Of a stretch of 8,930 nucleotides of DNA, positions 1 through 5,970 are shown piece by piece. A program made the translations under genes and the position numbers. This DNA is from an uncultured Saprospiraceae bacterium (GTDB lineage Bacteria > Bacteroidota > Bacteroidia > Chitinophagales > Saprospiraceae): assembly GCA_938033975.1 (NCBI GenBank), contig CALHKJ010000252.1, positions 1 through 8,930 of the forward strand, in the 5' to 3' direction. The first letter of the stretch is position 1. The number at the start of each line of letters is the position of its first letter. The notes under the pieces were generated by a model, which worked only from the letters and a program-made list of their open reading frames with translations, had not been told where the DNA came from and searched no databases.

Positions 1-477
1 GCTCTTCTTGGTAAAGAAATACCTGAAGAGGGCTTCAAAAATTTGATGGCCGCAATCATAATTTTTAGTGTTCTGATGATGATTATATGGGAGAAGAAGA
101 AGGACCTTATCCTAACAAAAAATATTTACTTTAATGGAGTAGTGGGTTTTTTAGCAGGTGTTACAACGATGCTAGGAAATCTTGCTGGAGCATTTTCAAA
201 TATTTACTTTCTTTCTTCCCGAGTACCAAAAGATCAGTTTATCGGTACAGGTGCATGGCTATTTTTTATTGTTAATTTAGTCAAATTACCTTTTCATATT
301 TTTGTTTGGAAAACAATAAATGTTCAATCGCTCCAATACGATTTATATTTGATTCCAATGGTAGTACTAGGCTTCATTTTTGGGGTGAAAGTAATTGGTC
401 TTTTCAAAGAGAGTTTTTTTAGAAAGTTTATTCTTGCTGCGACAGCATTGGGAGCTATTATCTTGCTCTTGAGTTAG
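1..477 (+). CDS. TauE/SafE (TSUP) family membrane exporter, 5'-truncated by window edge
   Basis: The frame is open from the first base and ends with TAG at 475-477, giving 158 residues. The TTG/ATG at 43-48 is probably internal, because the coding frame continues upstream to the window edge. Five hydrophobic stretches are visible, roughly residues 16-30, 42-66, 79-103, 113-135 and 138-157. The signature resembles the C-terminal half of TauE/SafE (TSUP) permeases: a glycine-rich helix (GVVGFLAGVTTMLGNLAGAF), then FIGTGAWLFFIVNLVKLPF, which matches the family pattern of fiGT followed by fFxxvNxxKxP. Family members are inner-membrane proteins of about 250 residues that export sulfite, sulfoacetate or related organic anions. 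Roughly 100 N-terminal residues should therefore lie upstream of the window. The substrate cannot be read from the sequence, and no adjacent gene suggests sulfonate metabolism. Confidence 0.85.
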   Translation, partial: ALLGKEIPEEGFKNLMAAIIIFSVLMMIIWEKKKDLILTKNIYFNGVVGFLAGVTTMLGNLAGAFSNIYFLSSRVPKDQFIGTGAWLFFIVNLVKLPFHIFVWKTINVQSLQYDLYLIPMVVLGFIFGVKVIGLFKESFFRKFILAATALGAIILLLS

Positions 478-547
478 TTCTTAGGAAGCAGTTATTCATA
501 GATAAAAATCATCTAATTGGATGTATAAATATTGATTAGTGTTCATC

Positions 548-575
548 TTGTCTAGTTTGAAAAGTGGCATATTTG
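548..575 (+). promoter_or_regulatory. Possible Bacteroidota-type promoter for the PnuC-like gene
   Basis: TTG at 548-550 is followed after 17 bp by CATATTTG at 568-575. This differs at one position from the Bacteroidota -7 consensus TAnnTTTG, and the spacing is within or near the usual range. It would start transcription about 55 bp before the GTG at 636. I found no riboswitch-like conserved blocks (for example TPP or NAD) between 478 and 635. In AT-rich DNA such matches also arise by chance. Confidence 0.3.
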
Positions 576-635
576 TATATTTACTTTCATGTTAATTTAT
601 TTCAACAATAAAATACCTTTCATAGGTCGAACAAA

Positions 636-1391
636 GTGGGTAGTGAGATTCTAAAATATCCTTTAATTAGATCGTTGGTCCAGTCTCCTTTTTTGGATAT
701 ACTTGGTGCAAGTTTGGTCTTCTTTATTTCATATTATTTGTCATTTCATGAGACGATATATTATGAAGGAAAAATACAGTTTGGTATTCCGTTTGGAGAA
801 CTAGGATCATATGTAAAAAAAGGAGCCTATCCATTGGGTATTTTTTCTATTGTCGGAGCGGTGTTTTCAATGCTAGCAACAAGGTTTACTGGTAAGCAGA
901 AAAACCTTGGAAATGTATTAGGTGCGGTGACGACAGTGAATTCAGGAGCCAATGACTTTTTGTTTGGGAATGCTTCTGCGATCATCACATATCCATTGAC
1001 TTTTTTCATTTTTACTTTTGCAATAAAACGATGGGCTGGGGGTGAAAAAATACGAAAGATAGATAAGGTATATTATTTTATTATTTCGATTTCAATCCTT
1101 GTTGGTTTTGCTTTGGTGTTTTTGGGTGCCCATTTGTTTGGTGGTAGATCTGAGCTCAGTTTTTTAGTGATAGTTTCTCTTACCTTTGGTATTTCGCTTG
1201 GCGCAAATATCTGTAATGCTTTGAAGTACAATCAAACTTGGTTAAGTTGGATTATTTATAATGGATTTCAGCTTATTAAAAATAGTGTGCTTGGGAATTT
1301 TGCCAATGTAATTAAATACATCTTTTACCTATTTAATGCGGTGATCACTCAGATTGATTGGAAGTTTAATGGAGATGTGCAAAAAGCCTAA
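636..1391 (+). CDS. PnuC-like membrane transporter (nicotinamide riboside/vitamin transporter family)
   Basis: This is a 251-residue polytopic membrane protein with hydrophobic segments near residues 20-37, 64-82, 112-130, 145-168, 175-195 and 203-238. The C-terminal stretch from about 200 to 242 is rich in aromatic residues and Asn (TWLSWIIYNG, then IKYIFYLF, ending in DW). This is the pattern of the last helices of PnuC transporters, which carry nicotinamide riboside or other vitamins such as thiamine. The glycine-rich segment PLGIFSIVGAVFSMLA (66-81) also fits that family, and the length is close to typical. The start is GTG: an in-frame stop at 609-611 leaves no upstream ATG, and the first internal Met (residue 79) would remove two helices. 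No NadR-type kinase or vitamin gene is adjacent, so the substrate is unknown. The family call rests on pattern recognition rather than a decisive motif. Confidence 0.6.
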   Translation: MGSEILKYPLIRSLVQSPFLDILGASLVFFISYYLSFHETIYYEGKIQFGIPFGELGSYVKKGAYPLGIFSIVGAVFSMLATRFTGKQKNLGNVLGAVTTVNSGANDFLFGNASAIITYPLTFFIFTFAIKRWAGGEKIRKIDKVYYFIISISILVGFALVFLGAHLFGGRSELSFLVIVSLTFGISLGANICNALKYNQTWLSWIIYNGFQLIKNSVLGNFANVIKYIFYLFNAVITQIDWKFNGDVQKA

Positions 1392-1423
1392 CTAAAGCCT
1401 TGCAATGCTAAGGCAGGGAAATA

Positions 1424-1457
1424 AAAAAAAGCCATTGCTGATGCAATGACTTTTTTT
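1424..1457. terminator. Bidirectional intrinsic terminator between converging genes
   Basis: The stem pairs CATTGC (1433-1438) with GCAATG (1443-1448) around a TGAT loop. It extends past one C-A mismatch to a G-C pair. Seven A (1424-1430) and seven T (1451-1457) then flank it, so a T-tract follows the hairpin on either strand. It lies 33 bp after the PnuC-like gene (+) and 18 bp after the YceI gene (-), exactly where a shared terminator is expected. Confidence 0.85.
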
Positions 1458-1475
1458 ATTATTTAAATATCTGTC

Positions 1476-2135
1476 TTAAGATGCAGATAAATTTATTTTA
1501 AGTCCAACTTTATCACTGATGGCCTTATCTTTTACAACATCTGCTAAAGATTCTGAACCATATTTAATTCCAAAGTCAGTTCTGTCAATTGTAAAGTCTC
1601 CAGTTGAAACACTCGCTCCTGTCGCACCAACTTTTACGTTTGCTTTGAAACCAATTTGCTTAGTAACATCTTTCAATGTAAGGTTACCATATACCATGCA
1701 ATTTGCATCTGGATTTCCTTCCAGAGCAGTCACTTTTGTAATTTCAAATTTAGCAGTTGGAAACTTAGCTACGTCAAAGAAATCAGGAGATGATAGGTGA
1801 CCTACCAATTTCCCTCCACCTTCAGCATCTAGGTCAGTACAAGTCATCGTTGACATATCAATATCAAAACTACCACCAGTAACCTTAGTGCCATCAGTTG
1901 TTAGATTACCAGACTTTAGTTTCAGAGTACCTGTGTGAGTAGCCGAGATTTTGCTGCCAGACCAATTGATTAGTGTATTGGCAGTATTTACATTTAAAGT
2001 TTTTGCAGTTTCTGCTTTTGCAACTGGTGCAGCATCTGAAGTAGCAGCAGCTTCTCCTTTTGGTGCATTTTTACAAGACGCAACCAATGCAACAAGAGCA
2101 AATAGGAATAAATAATTTTTGAATGTTTTCATCAT
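1476..2135 (-). CDS. YceI-family lipoprotein (lipocalin-like, isoprenoid-binding fold)
   Basis: The 219-residue precursor begins with a lysine-containing n-region and a hydrophobic core ending in the lipobox V18-A19-S20-C21, so it should be a lipoprotein acylated on Cys21. A low-complexity Ala/Lys/Glu/Thr linker (22-45) leads to a YceI domain at about 46-219. Diagnostic segments are INWSGSKISATHTGTLKLKS, GGSFDIDMSTM, HLSSPDFFDVAKFPTAKFEI and the C-terminal FTIDRTDFGIKYGS. YceI proteins form an extended lipocalin-like barrel, and a polyisoprenoid ligand was found in a structurally characterised member. Periplasmic roles in stress or lipid handling have been proposed. The start is ATGATG, so either Met is possible. 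The MarR-family gene ends 51 bp upstream on the same strand, which suggests an operon and makes MarR the likely regulator. The shared terminator lies just downstream. Confidence 0.92.
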   Translation of the reverse strand: MMKTFKNYLFLFALVALVASCKNAPKGEAAATSDAAPVAKAETAKTLNVNTANTLINWSGSKISATHTGTLKLKSGNLTTDGTKVTGGSFDIDMSTMTCTDLDAEGGGKLVGHLSSPDFFDVAKFPTAKFEITKVTALEGNPDANCMVYGNLTLKDVTKQIGFKANVKVGATGASVSTGDFTIDRTDFGIKYGSESLADVVKDKAISDKVGLKINLSAS

Positions 2136-2186
2136 TTGTATTTGTGAAATATGTTATAAATTAATTTTGAAAAGAGGGGTAGGAGT

Positions 2187-2654
2187 CTATAAATTTATTT
2201 TTTGAAGCAGCGTATAGAGTTGGTTTGCCTCATTTTTATTTAAGTCAGTTTTGAAAAAATTATTCACTGAGGATTTCGCCAAACTATGTCCTTTTAAATA
2301 AGTTAATCTTCCTTTTTTAGTAATTGAAATAGTTGTTTTCCTTCTGTTGGTTGTAGAAGCTTGTCTTTTGATTAGCCCTTTAGCATCGAGTCTTCCAATC
2401 ATACGGCTGAGATCTGGACTATTGACTATTAGTTTGGTTTTTAGATCACTAATGCATAGGGTATGCGGGGAAGACTGAAATAATATTGAAAGAACATTAA
2501 GTTGAATATGAGTGATTTGTAAAGATTTGAGAGAATCTTTTACTCTTAATTCAACTCTATCTGCTAAGCTAACCAATGAGAAGTAAGCTTTCGCGTGACT
2601 CGTTGTTAAGTCATTCAATAGTTCTAAATTATTATTCATTCTAAATTTAGGCAT
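2187..2654 (-). CDS. MarR-family winged helix-turn-helix transcriptional regulator
   Basis: At 155 residues it has the usual MarR length. The helical N-terminal dimerisation part (10-60) precedes a winged HTH. The HTH is at about 66-94 (LCISDLKTKLIVNSPDLSRM, then IGRLDAKGLIKR), and the wing at about 95-115 carries basic residues (NRRKTTISITKKG) in the place of the family's DxRxxxxxLT-kG motif. A C-terminal helix (137-153) completes the dimer interface. MarR proteins are usually ligand- or redox-responsive repressors that bind 16-20 bp palindromes near their own promoter. Such a palindrome lies at 2689-2705. The next gene downstream, on the same strand, encodes a YceI lipoprotein and is the most likely target. 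The start is ATG at 2654. A second ATG at 2639 (Met6) is equally possible, and neither has a clear Shine-Dalgarno sequence. Confidence 0.9.
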   Translation of the reverse strand: MPKFRMNNNLELLNDLTTSHAKAYFSLVSLADRVELRVKDSLKSLQITHIQLNVLSILFQSSPHTLCISDLKTKLIVNSPDLSRMIGRLDAKGLIKRQASTTNRRKTTISITKKGRLTYLKGHSLAKSSVNNFFKTDLNKNEANQLYTLLQKINL

Positions 2655-2672
2655 TCATGTTTACAACATCAG

Positions 2673-2704
2673 TAAAGGTATACAAAAAATTGATAAGCCA
2701 TCAA
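2673..2704 (-). promoter_or_regulatory. Possible promoter of the MarR-YceI operon
   Basis: Reading the minus strand, TTG (complement of 2702-2704) is followed after 21 bp by TACCTTTA (complement of 2673-2680), one base off the Bacteroidota -7 consensus TAnnTTTG. Transcription would begin shortly before the ATG at 2654, leaving a short leader. The -33 part overlaps the palindrome at 2689-2705. Confidence 0.3.
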
Positions 2705-2705
2705 T
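2689..2705. promoter_or_regulatory. Candidate MarR operator palindrome
   Basis: ATTGAT-AAGCC-ATCAAT is a perfect inverted repeat with 6-bp arms and a 5-bp centre. It lies 35 bp upstream of the MarR start and overlaps the predicted promoter. Its size and TTG/CAA half-sites suit a MarR dimer. The assignment is from position and symmetry only. Confidence 0.4.
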
Positions 2706-2743
2706 CTTATGCTTTTTATATATAAATTATTTTAATTTGAATT

Positions 2744-3472
2744 TTAAATTGAAAGTGCTGATAACTGCTCATAAATGGGTTGACATCTTGAAAGAAGATC
2801 ATTTAAATGATCTGGGAATCTTTCATCTTTTGCTTTGTAGGGCTTAAATCCAGTAGAATTATGCACGCTTTTGTACCAATATTTAGCCCAGCAACCATCT
2901 TCCTTTATAGGTCCTTCATTCCAGCTTAACATTGATTCTAGAAATGGAATGTTTAGCTTTTTACATAAATTTTGTAATCCAACTTTAGGCTTGAGTAATA
3001 TTTTACCTGAGTCTAAAACTATTGGAGGGTAATCAATAGATTCTAGATATTGATAAAGTTCCAAATGGGCAGCATAACCAACATCTTTCATGCTTGGATT
3101 TCTTATAGCTTTCGCATACGATGAGAGCATTTCTTTTGGATCTCGAGTAAGAATAATGTTGATAGTGTGCTTTAGAAACTCATAATCAATATTTACAAGA
3201 TGATGAGTCATTTGCTTAAAAAAGACAATTTCTTTTTCATGTGGGCCAAGCATTTTCGCAATTACTTTTTGTCCATCTTGCTCCATCGTGCCTAGGATTT
3301 CTTCAGCACCAGGGTGATAGCTATCTGCATCGGTTGATTTAAGATAATGCGCATACAAGGGCTCGTCTACAACCAAAGTGTCTTTTCGTTGTGCGAAAGA
3401 ATACATCAAAGCTGTTGAAATATTTCTTGGTCCCGACCAGAGGCAAATTCTTTTTACAGAATCTTTCTTCAT
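2744..3472 (-). CDS. Sulfotransferase-like P-loop protein paired with the class-IV aminotransferase
   Basis: This 242-residue, probably cytosolic protein has a sulfotransferase-type P-loop near its N-terminus: SGPRNIST at 13-20, equivalent to the PAPS 5'-phosphosulfate-binding loop. The second hallmark is TRDPKEMLSSYAKA at 109-122, where R110 and S117/S118 correspond to the 3'-phosphate-binding Arg and Ser. DEPLYAHYL (36-44) follows the first strand and helix, and FFKQMTHH (84-91) holds a possible catalytic Lys/His region. The family transfers sulfuryl groups from PAPS to hydroxyl or amino groups, but distant members may use other nucleotides, so the substrate is unknown. Its ATG overlaps the TGA stop of the upstream aminotransferase-like gene by 4 bp (ATGA), indicating translational coupling. 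The length is complete for a small sulfotransferase domain. The fold is fairly certain, the activity much less so. Confidence 0.8.
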   Translation of the reverse strand: MKKDSVKRICLWSGPRNISTALMYSFAQRKDTLVVDEPLYAHYLKSTDADSYHPGAEEILGTMEQDGQKVIAKMLGPHEKEIVFFKQMTHHLVNIDYEFLKHTINIILTRDPKEMLSSYAKAIRNPSMKDVGYAAHLELYQYLESIDYPPIVLDSGKILLKPKVGLQNLCKKLNIPFLESMLSWNEGPIKEDGCWAKYWYKSVHNSTGFKPYKAKDERFPDHLNDLLSRCQPIYEQLSALSI

Positions 3473-4398
3473 GAATTAGCTTTTGAATTTTTGACTTCTT
3501 GATGAATCAGATTGAGGTACCATGAAGATAATTTTCTGCTTACTTCACCAAAGCTTCCATTTCCAATTGTTCTACCATCTATCTTGGTTACAGGAGTGAC
3601 TCCACCAAAGGTACCTGTTACGAAGGCTTCGTCAGCATCATAGGTATCATAGAGCGAAAAGTTTTTTTCTTTGACAACTAAGCCATTTTGTTTTCCGCAT
3701 TTGATAATGTTTGCTCTTGTAATTCCATTCATACAATATTGGCCAGTTGAGGTCCAAAGTTCATCATCCTTTACCATGAAGAAATTTGTGGCATTGCAGG
3801 TCGAAACAAAGCCATGTATATCCAACATTAATGCTTCATCTGCACCTGCTTCAATTGCCTGGATCAATGCTTGTACCTCATGTAATTTTGAATGACAATT
3901 TAAACGAGGATCTAGGTAGTCGGGACTCCCTCTTCTGATGGTGCTGGTAAATAAAGTGATTCCTTTTTCTTGGCTGTCTTTGGAGGCAGCCTTGTGTTCA
4001 GCGATAATGACTAGATTCGGTCCACTGATAGTAAGTCTAGGATCTTGAGAAGGTGTTTTTTTTATTCCTCGAGTCAGCATTATCCGAACATGAACATTGT
4101 CTGTCATTTTATTTGCATGAATGACCTTCCATACTTTTTCGAGCAATTCTTTTTTCGAAAAGGGTAGTTCCATTTTGACAGCTGCACATGCTCTCCACAG
4201 TCTATTAAGATGCATGTCTGCAAATACCAAAACTTCATTATGAAGTCTTAGGGCTTCCCAAACACCATCGCCAACCAAATAGCCGCTATCGAAAACAGAA
4301 ATTTTTGCTTGATCTCGAGGAAGCAATTCATCATTTACATAAATGAGGATATCCTTGTTTCTTTCGTCAGGAAGTGCATTGTGAGTTCCGTGTACCAT
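3469..4398 (-). CDS. Class-IV aminotransferase-like PLP protein with unusual active-site residues
   Basis: At 309 residues this has the full length of a fold-type-IV PLP enzyme (the branched-chain and D-amino-acid aminotransferase class). The N-terminal strand (LIYVNDELLPRDQAKISVFD, 18-37) leads to GDGVWEALRL (43-52) and HLNRL (63-67), where R66 is the expected PLP-phosphate ligand. The C-terminal half has GADEALMLDIHGFV (185-198), NATNFFMV (202-209), GITRANII (225-232) and ADEAFVTGTFGGVTPV (255-270). Two expected residues are off. The Glu that contacts the PLP pyridine nitrogen (G-x-V-x-E) is Thr200. The Schiff-base Lys is not at the expected spacing: Arg165 lies close to that place and Lys171 is six residues later. 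It may be a subfamily with altered chemistry or a non-catalytic homologue. BCAT or D-amino-acid transaminase naming is therefore unsafe. The gene overlaps the downstream sulfotransferase-like gene by 4 bp. I saw no clear promoter between 4399 and 4530. Confidence 0.85.
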   Translation of the reverse strand: MVHGTHNALPDERNKDILIYVNDELLPRDQAKISVFDSGYLVGDGVWEALRLHNEVLVFADMHLNRLWRACAAVKMELPFSKKELLEKVWKVIHANKMTDNVHVRIMLTRGIKKTPSQDPRLTISGPNLVIIAEHKAASKDSQEKGITLFTSTIRRGSPDYLDPRLNCHSKLHEVQALIQAIEAGADEALMLDIHGFVSTCNATNFFMVKDDELWTSTGQYCMNGITRANIIKCGKQNGLVVKEKNFSLYDTYDADEAFVTGTFGGVTPVTKIDGRTIGNGSFGEVSRKLSSWYLNLIHQEVKNSKANS

Positions 4399-4435
4399 AG
4401 TTTGTAATAGTTAGGCACGGAAGATATTGAATCTG

Positions 4436-4525
4436 TTAGAGATTTCCTACTTTGGACTGCTTGTCCTCAAGTTTTGATTTTTTATAAAATACAGTACAGA
4501 TGCTAAGTATAAGAAATGTAATCAT
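4436..4525 (-). CDS. Possible 29-residue hydrophobic small protein
   Basis: ATG at 4525-4523 opens a 30-codon frame ending in TAA at 4438-4436. It begins five bases after the STAS gene stop on the same strand and sits in the otherwise empty 132-bp gap before the aminotransferase-like gene. The peptide has a hydrophobic N-terminus (MITFLILSICTVFY) followed by a charged, lysine-rich tail. That is the look of a small membrane-anchored peptide, although the hydrophobic part (about 14 residues) is short for a full transmembrane helix. I recognise no family and see no Shine-Dalgarno sequence. The frame could be chance. Confidence 0.25.
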   Translation of the reverse strand: MITFLILSICTVFYKKSKLEDKQSKVGNL

Positions 4526-4530
4526 AGGGA

Positions 4531-4881
4531 TTAAGATGCGATTGAAATGTAAGGATCCATGATAAGACAATCCCTAAAGTTGAGTTGATTATTGAATTTG
4601 ATACTTCTTAATAATGAAAGGAGTGGATTTGTATTATTGATGAAAACAACAGTTTCTCCGCCATGGTTCTCTGTATGCTGTCTGGCAGCCAACAGAGCTG
4701 ATAATCCATATATATCGATTTCATTTAGGTCTTTTACATCAATGTAAAGATCTTTCCCGTTATGGCATATTTGAGCCAATGTTTCTCTTAATGATATGGC
4801 ATCATCAGAGGTCAATGAGCCGCTCACTGAAACATAAGTAGAATATGGCTTAGATTGAATATTGTAGGATAATTTTTGCAT
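4531..4881 (-). CDS. Single-domain STAS protein (anti-sigma-factor-antagonist-like)
   Basis: This small protein of 116 residues consists of one STAS domain. I chose the ATG at 4881 over the GTG one codon earlier. An AAAGG sequence lies just upstream but is very close to either start. The STAS pattern is clear: a strand (YSTYVSVSGSLTSDDAISLR), a helix, the central strand DLYIDVKDLNEIDIYGL (44-60), a helix (SALLAARQHTENHGG) and a last strand ETVVFINN. In SpoIIAA-type antagonists the loop after the central strand is D-S-S-G-L, and a serine there is phosphorylated by an anti-sigma kinase. Here it reads D56-I57-Y58-G59-L60, so that serine is absent. The protein may be a constitutively binding partner or a structural STAS module rather than a classic phosphoswitch. 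No kinase, phosphatase or sigma factor is adjacent. Confidence 0.75.
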   Translation of the reverse strand: MQKLSYNIQSKPYSTYVSVSGSLTSDDAISLRETLAQICHNGKDLYIDVKDLNEIDIYGLSALLAARQHTENHGGETVVFINNTNPLLSLLRSIKFNNQLNFRDCLIMDPYISIAS

Positions 4882-5011
4882 CACCTTTGATTTTAGTTAT
4901 CAAGGTGTGTTGAAAATTTGGGCTTATCTTTTCAGATTGTAGCCTTAAGACTATACTATTATGCGCAGGTAACACATTTGCGGAAGCGTAATGAATAAAT
5001 GTAAAATAGTT

Positions 5012-5019
5012 TACTTTTG
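5012..5019 (+). promoter_or_regulatory. Possible -7 promoter element for the pseudouridine synthase gene
   Basis: TACTTTTG matches the Bacteroidota -7 consensus TAnnTTTG exactly and lies 41 bp before the GTG start at 5061. No good TTG -33 element sits 17-21 bp upstream, so the call is tentative. Confidence 0.35.
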
Positions 5020-5060
5020 TTTGTTGAAATATCAAAAATTGATGGTAAAAACGATAAACG

Positions 5061-5936
5061 GTGAATGAAAATTGGGAACATAGAGTCAGTGCGATCAGCC
5101 AGCCAACAAGAATCGTAGATTATATTGGTGAGGCTTTTGAGATCCTCGGAAGTCGCTCAGCAGCGAGAAAAGCTATTGCTGCGAGTAGGGTAAAGTTGAA
5201 TGGCGAAAAGGTCTATCCTTCAGATACTATCAAGAATGGAGATCTAATAACCTTGTCAGGCACTGGTGTGGCGAAGGCAAAGAAATTTGACTTTGAAATA
5301 GAGCAGGTCTATGAAGATGATCATTTGATTATTGTCAATAAACCAGCAGGGATTGCAGTCAATGGAAATCGAAATAAGACGGTTGAAAATGCTCTTGCAG
5401 GTTCTATCAAAAAATCTAATCTAGCTGATGCATTGCCTAGACCAGTGGCAGTGCATAGAATTGACGTTCCGACAAAGGGATTGGTTATGCTTGCCAAAAG
5501 TAAGTCTGCCTTAATTGCTTTGAGTAAAGATTTTGAGACCAATAAAATTGATAAAGAATATCACGCAGTTGTGCACGGCACACCTAATGATTCGGGAGTG
5601 ATAAATAAACCAGTTGAGGGTAAAAAATCAGAATCCAGATACCAAAAAGACAAAACTGTAAAGTCAAGAAATTTCACTAGCTTAAGTTTAGTTAGATTAA
5701 AACCAATAACAGGAAGAACGCATCAGTTGCGTATTCATATGGCAAGCATAGGACATCTTATCGTTGGAGATAGATTGTATGCCAAAGAGACAAAAACAAT
5801 TTTAGGAAAAGGACTTTTCCTCTGTGCGAGTAAGATTAGCTTCCAACATCCTGAAACAAAACAACGAAAGGTGGTCAATATAGATCCACCCAAGAGGTTC
5901 TATCGTTTGCTAGAAAGAGAAGAAGCTAGATTTTAA
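5061..5936 (+). CDS. RluA-family RNA pseudouridine synthase with N-terminal S4 domain
   Basis: This 291-residue cytosolic enzyme isomerises specific uridines in rRNA or tRNA to pseudouridine. An S4 RNA-binding domain occupies about residues 17-70 (SRSAARKAIAASRVKLNGEK). The catalytic RluA fold follows: VYEDDHLIIVNKPAGIAV (83-100), the catalytic motif VHRIDVPTKGLVMLAKS (131-147) with D135 as the conserved aspartate, KEYHAVVHG (165-173) and GRTHQLRIHMASIGHLIVGD (218-237). The catalytic motif is slightly unusual: the common HRLDxxTSG or HRLDxxTTG reads HRIDxxTKG, with Lys139. The start is GTG at 5061, because TAA at 5055-5057 blocks the frame upstream and the nearby ATG at 5065 is out of frame. 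The exact target uridine cannot be assigned. The gene is divergent from the STAS gene and converges on the DUF5916 gene with a 34-bp gap. Confidence 0.93.
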   Translation: MNENWEHRVSAISQPTRIVDYIGEAFEILGSRSAARKAIAASRVKLNGEKVYPSDTIKNGDLITLSGTGVAKAKKFDFEIEQVYEDDHLIIVNKPAGIAVNGNRNKTVENALAGSIKKSNLADALPRPVAVHRIDVPTKGLVMLAKSKSALIALSKDFETNKIDKEYHAVVHGTPNDSGVINKPVEGKKSESRYQKDKTVKSRNFTSLSLVRLKPITGRTHQLRIHMASIGHLIVGDRLYAKETKTILGKGLFLCASKISFQHPETKQRKVVNIDPPKRFYRLLEREEARF

Positions 5937-5970
5937 TTTTTAATATTGAATCAATTCAAAGCAAGCATGC

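Noticed and set aside
478..635. Possible vitamin riboswitch before the PnuC-like gene
   Set aside because: I looked for TPP-like and other conserved riboswitch blocks and found none. The region is short and AT-rich, with only a small palindrome at 510-523.
4850..5035. Minus-strand 61-codon frame upstream of the STAS gene
   Set aside because: It overlaps the STAS start and the divergent intergenic region and shows no domain; it is likely a chance frame.
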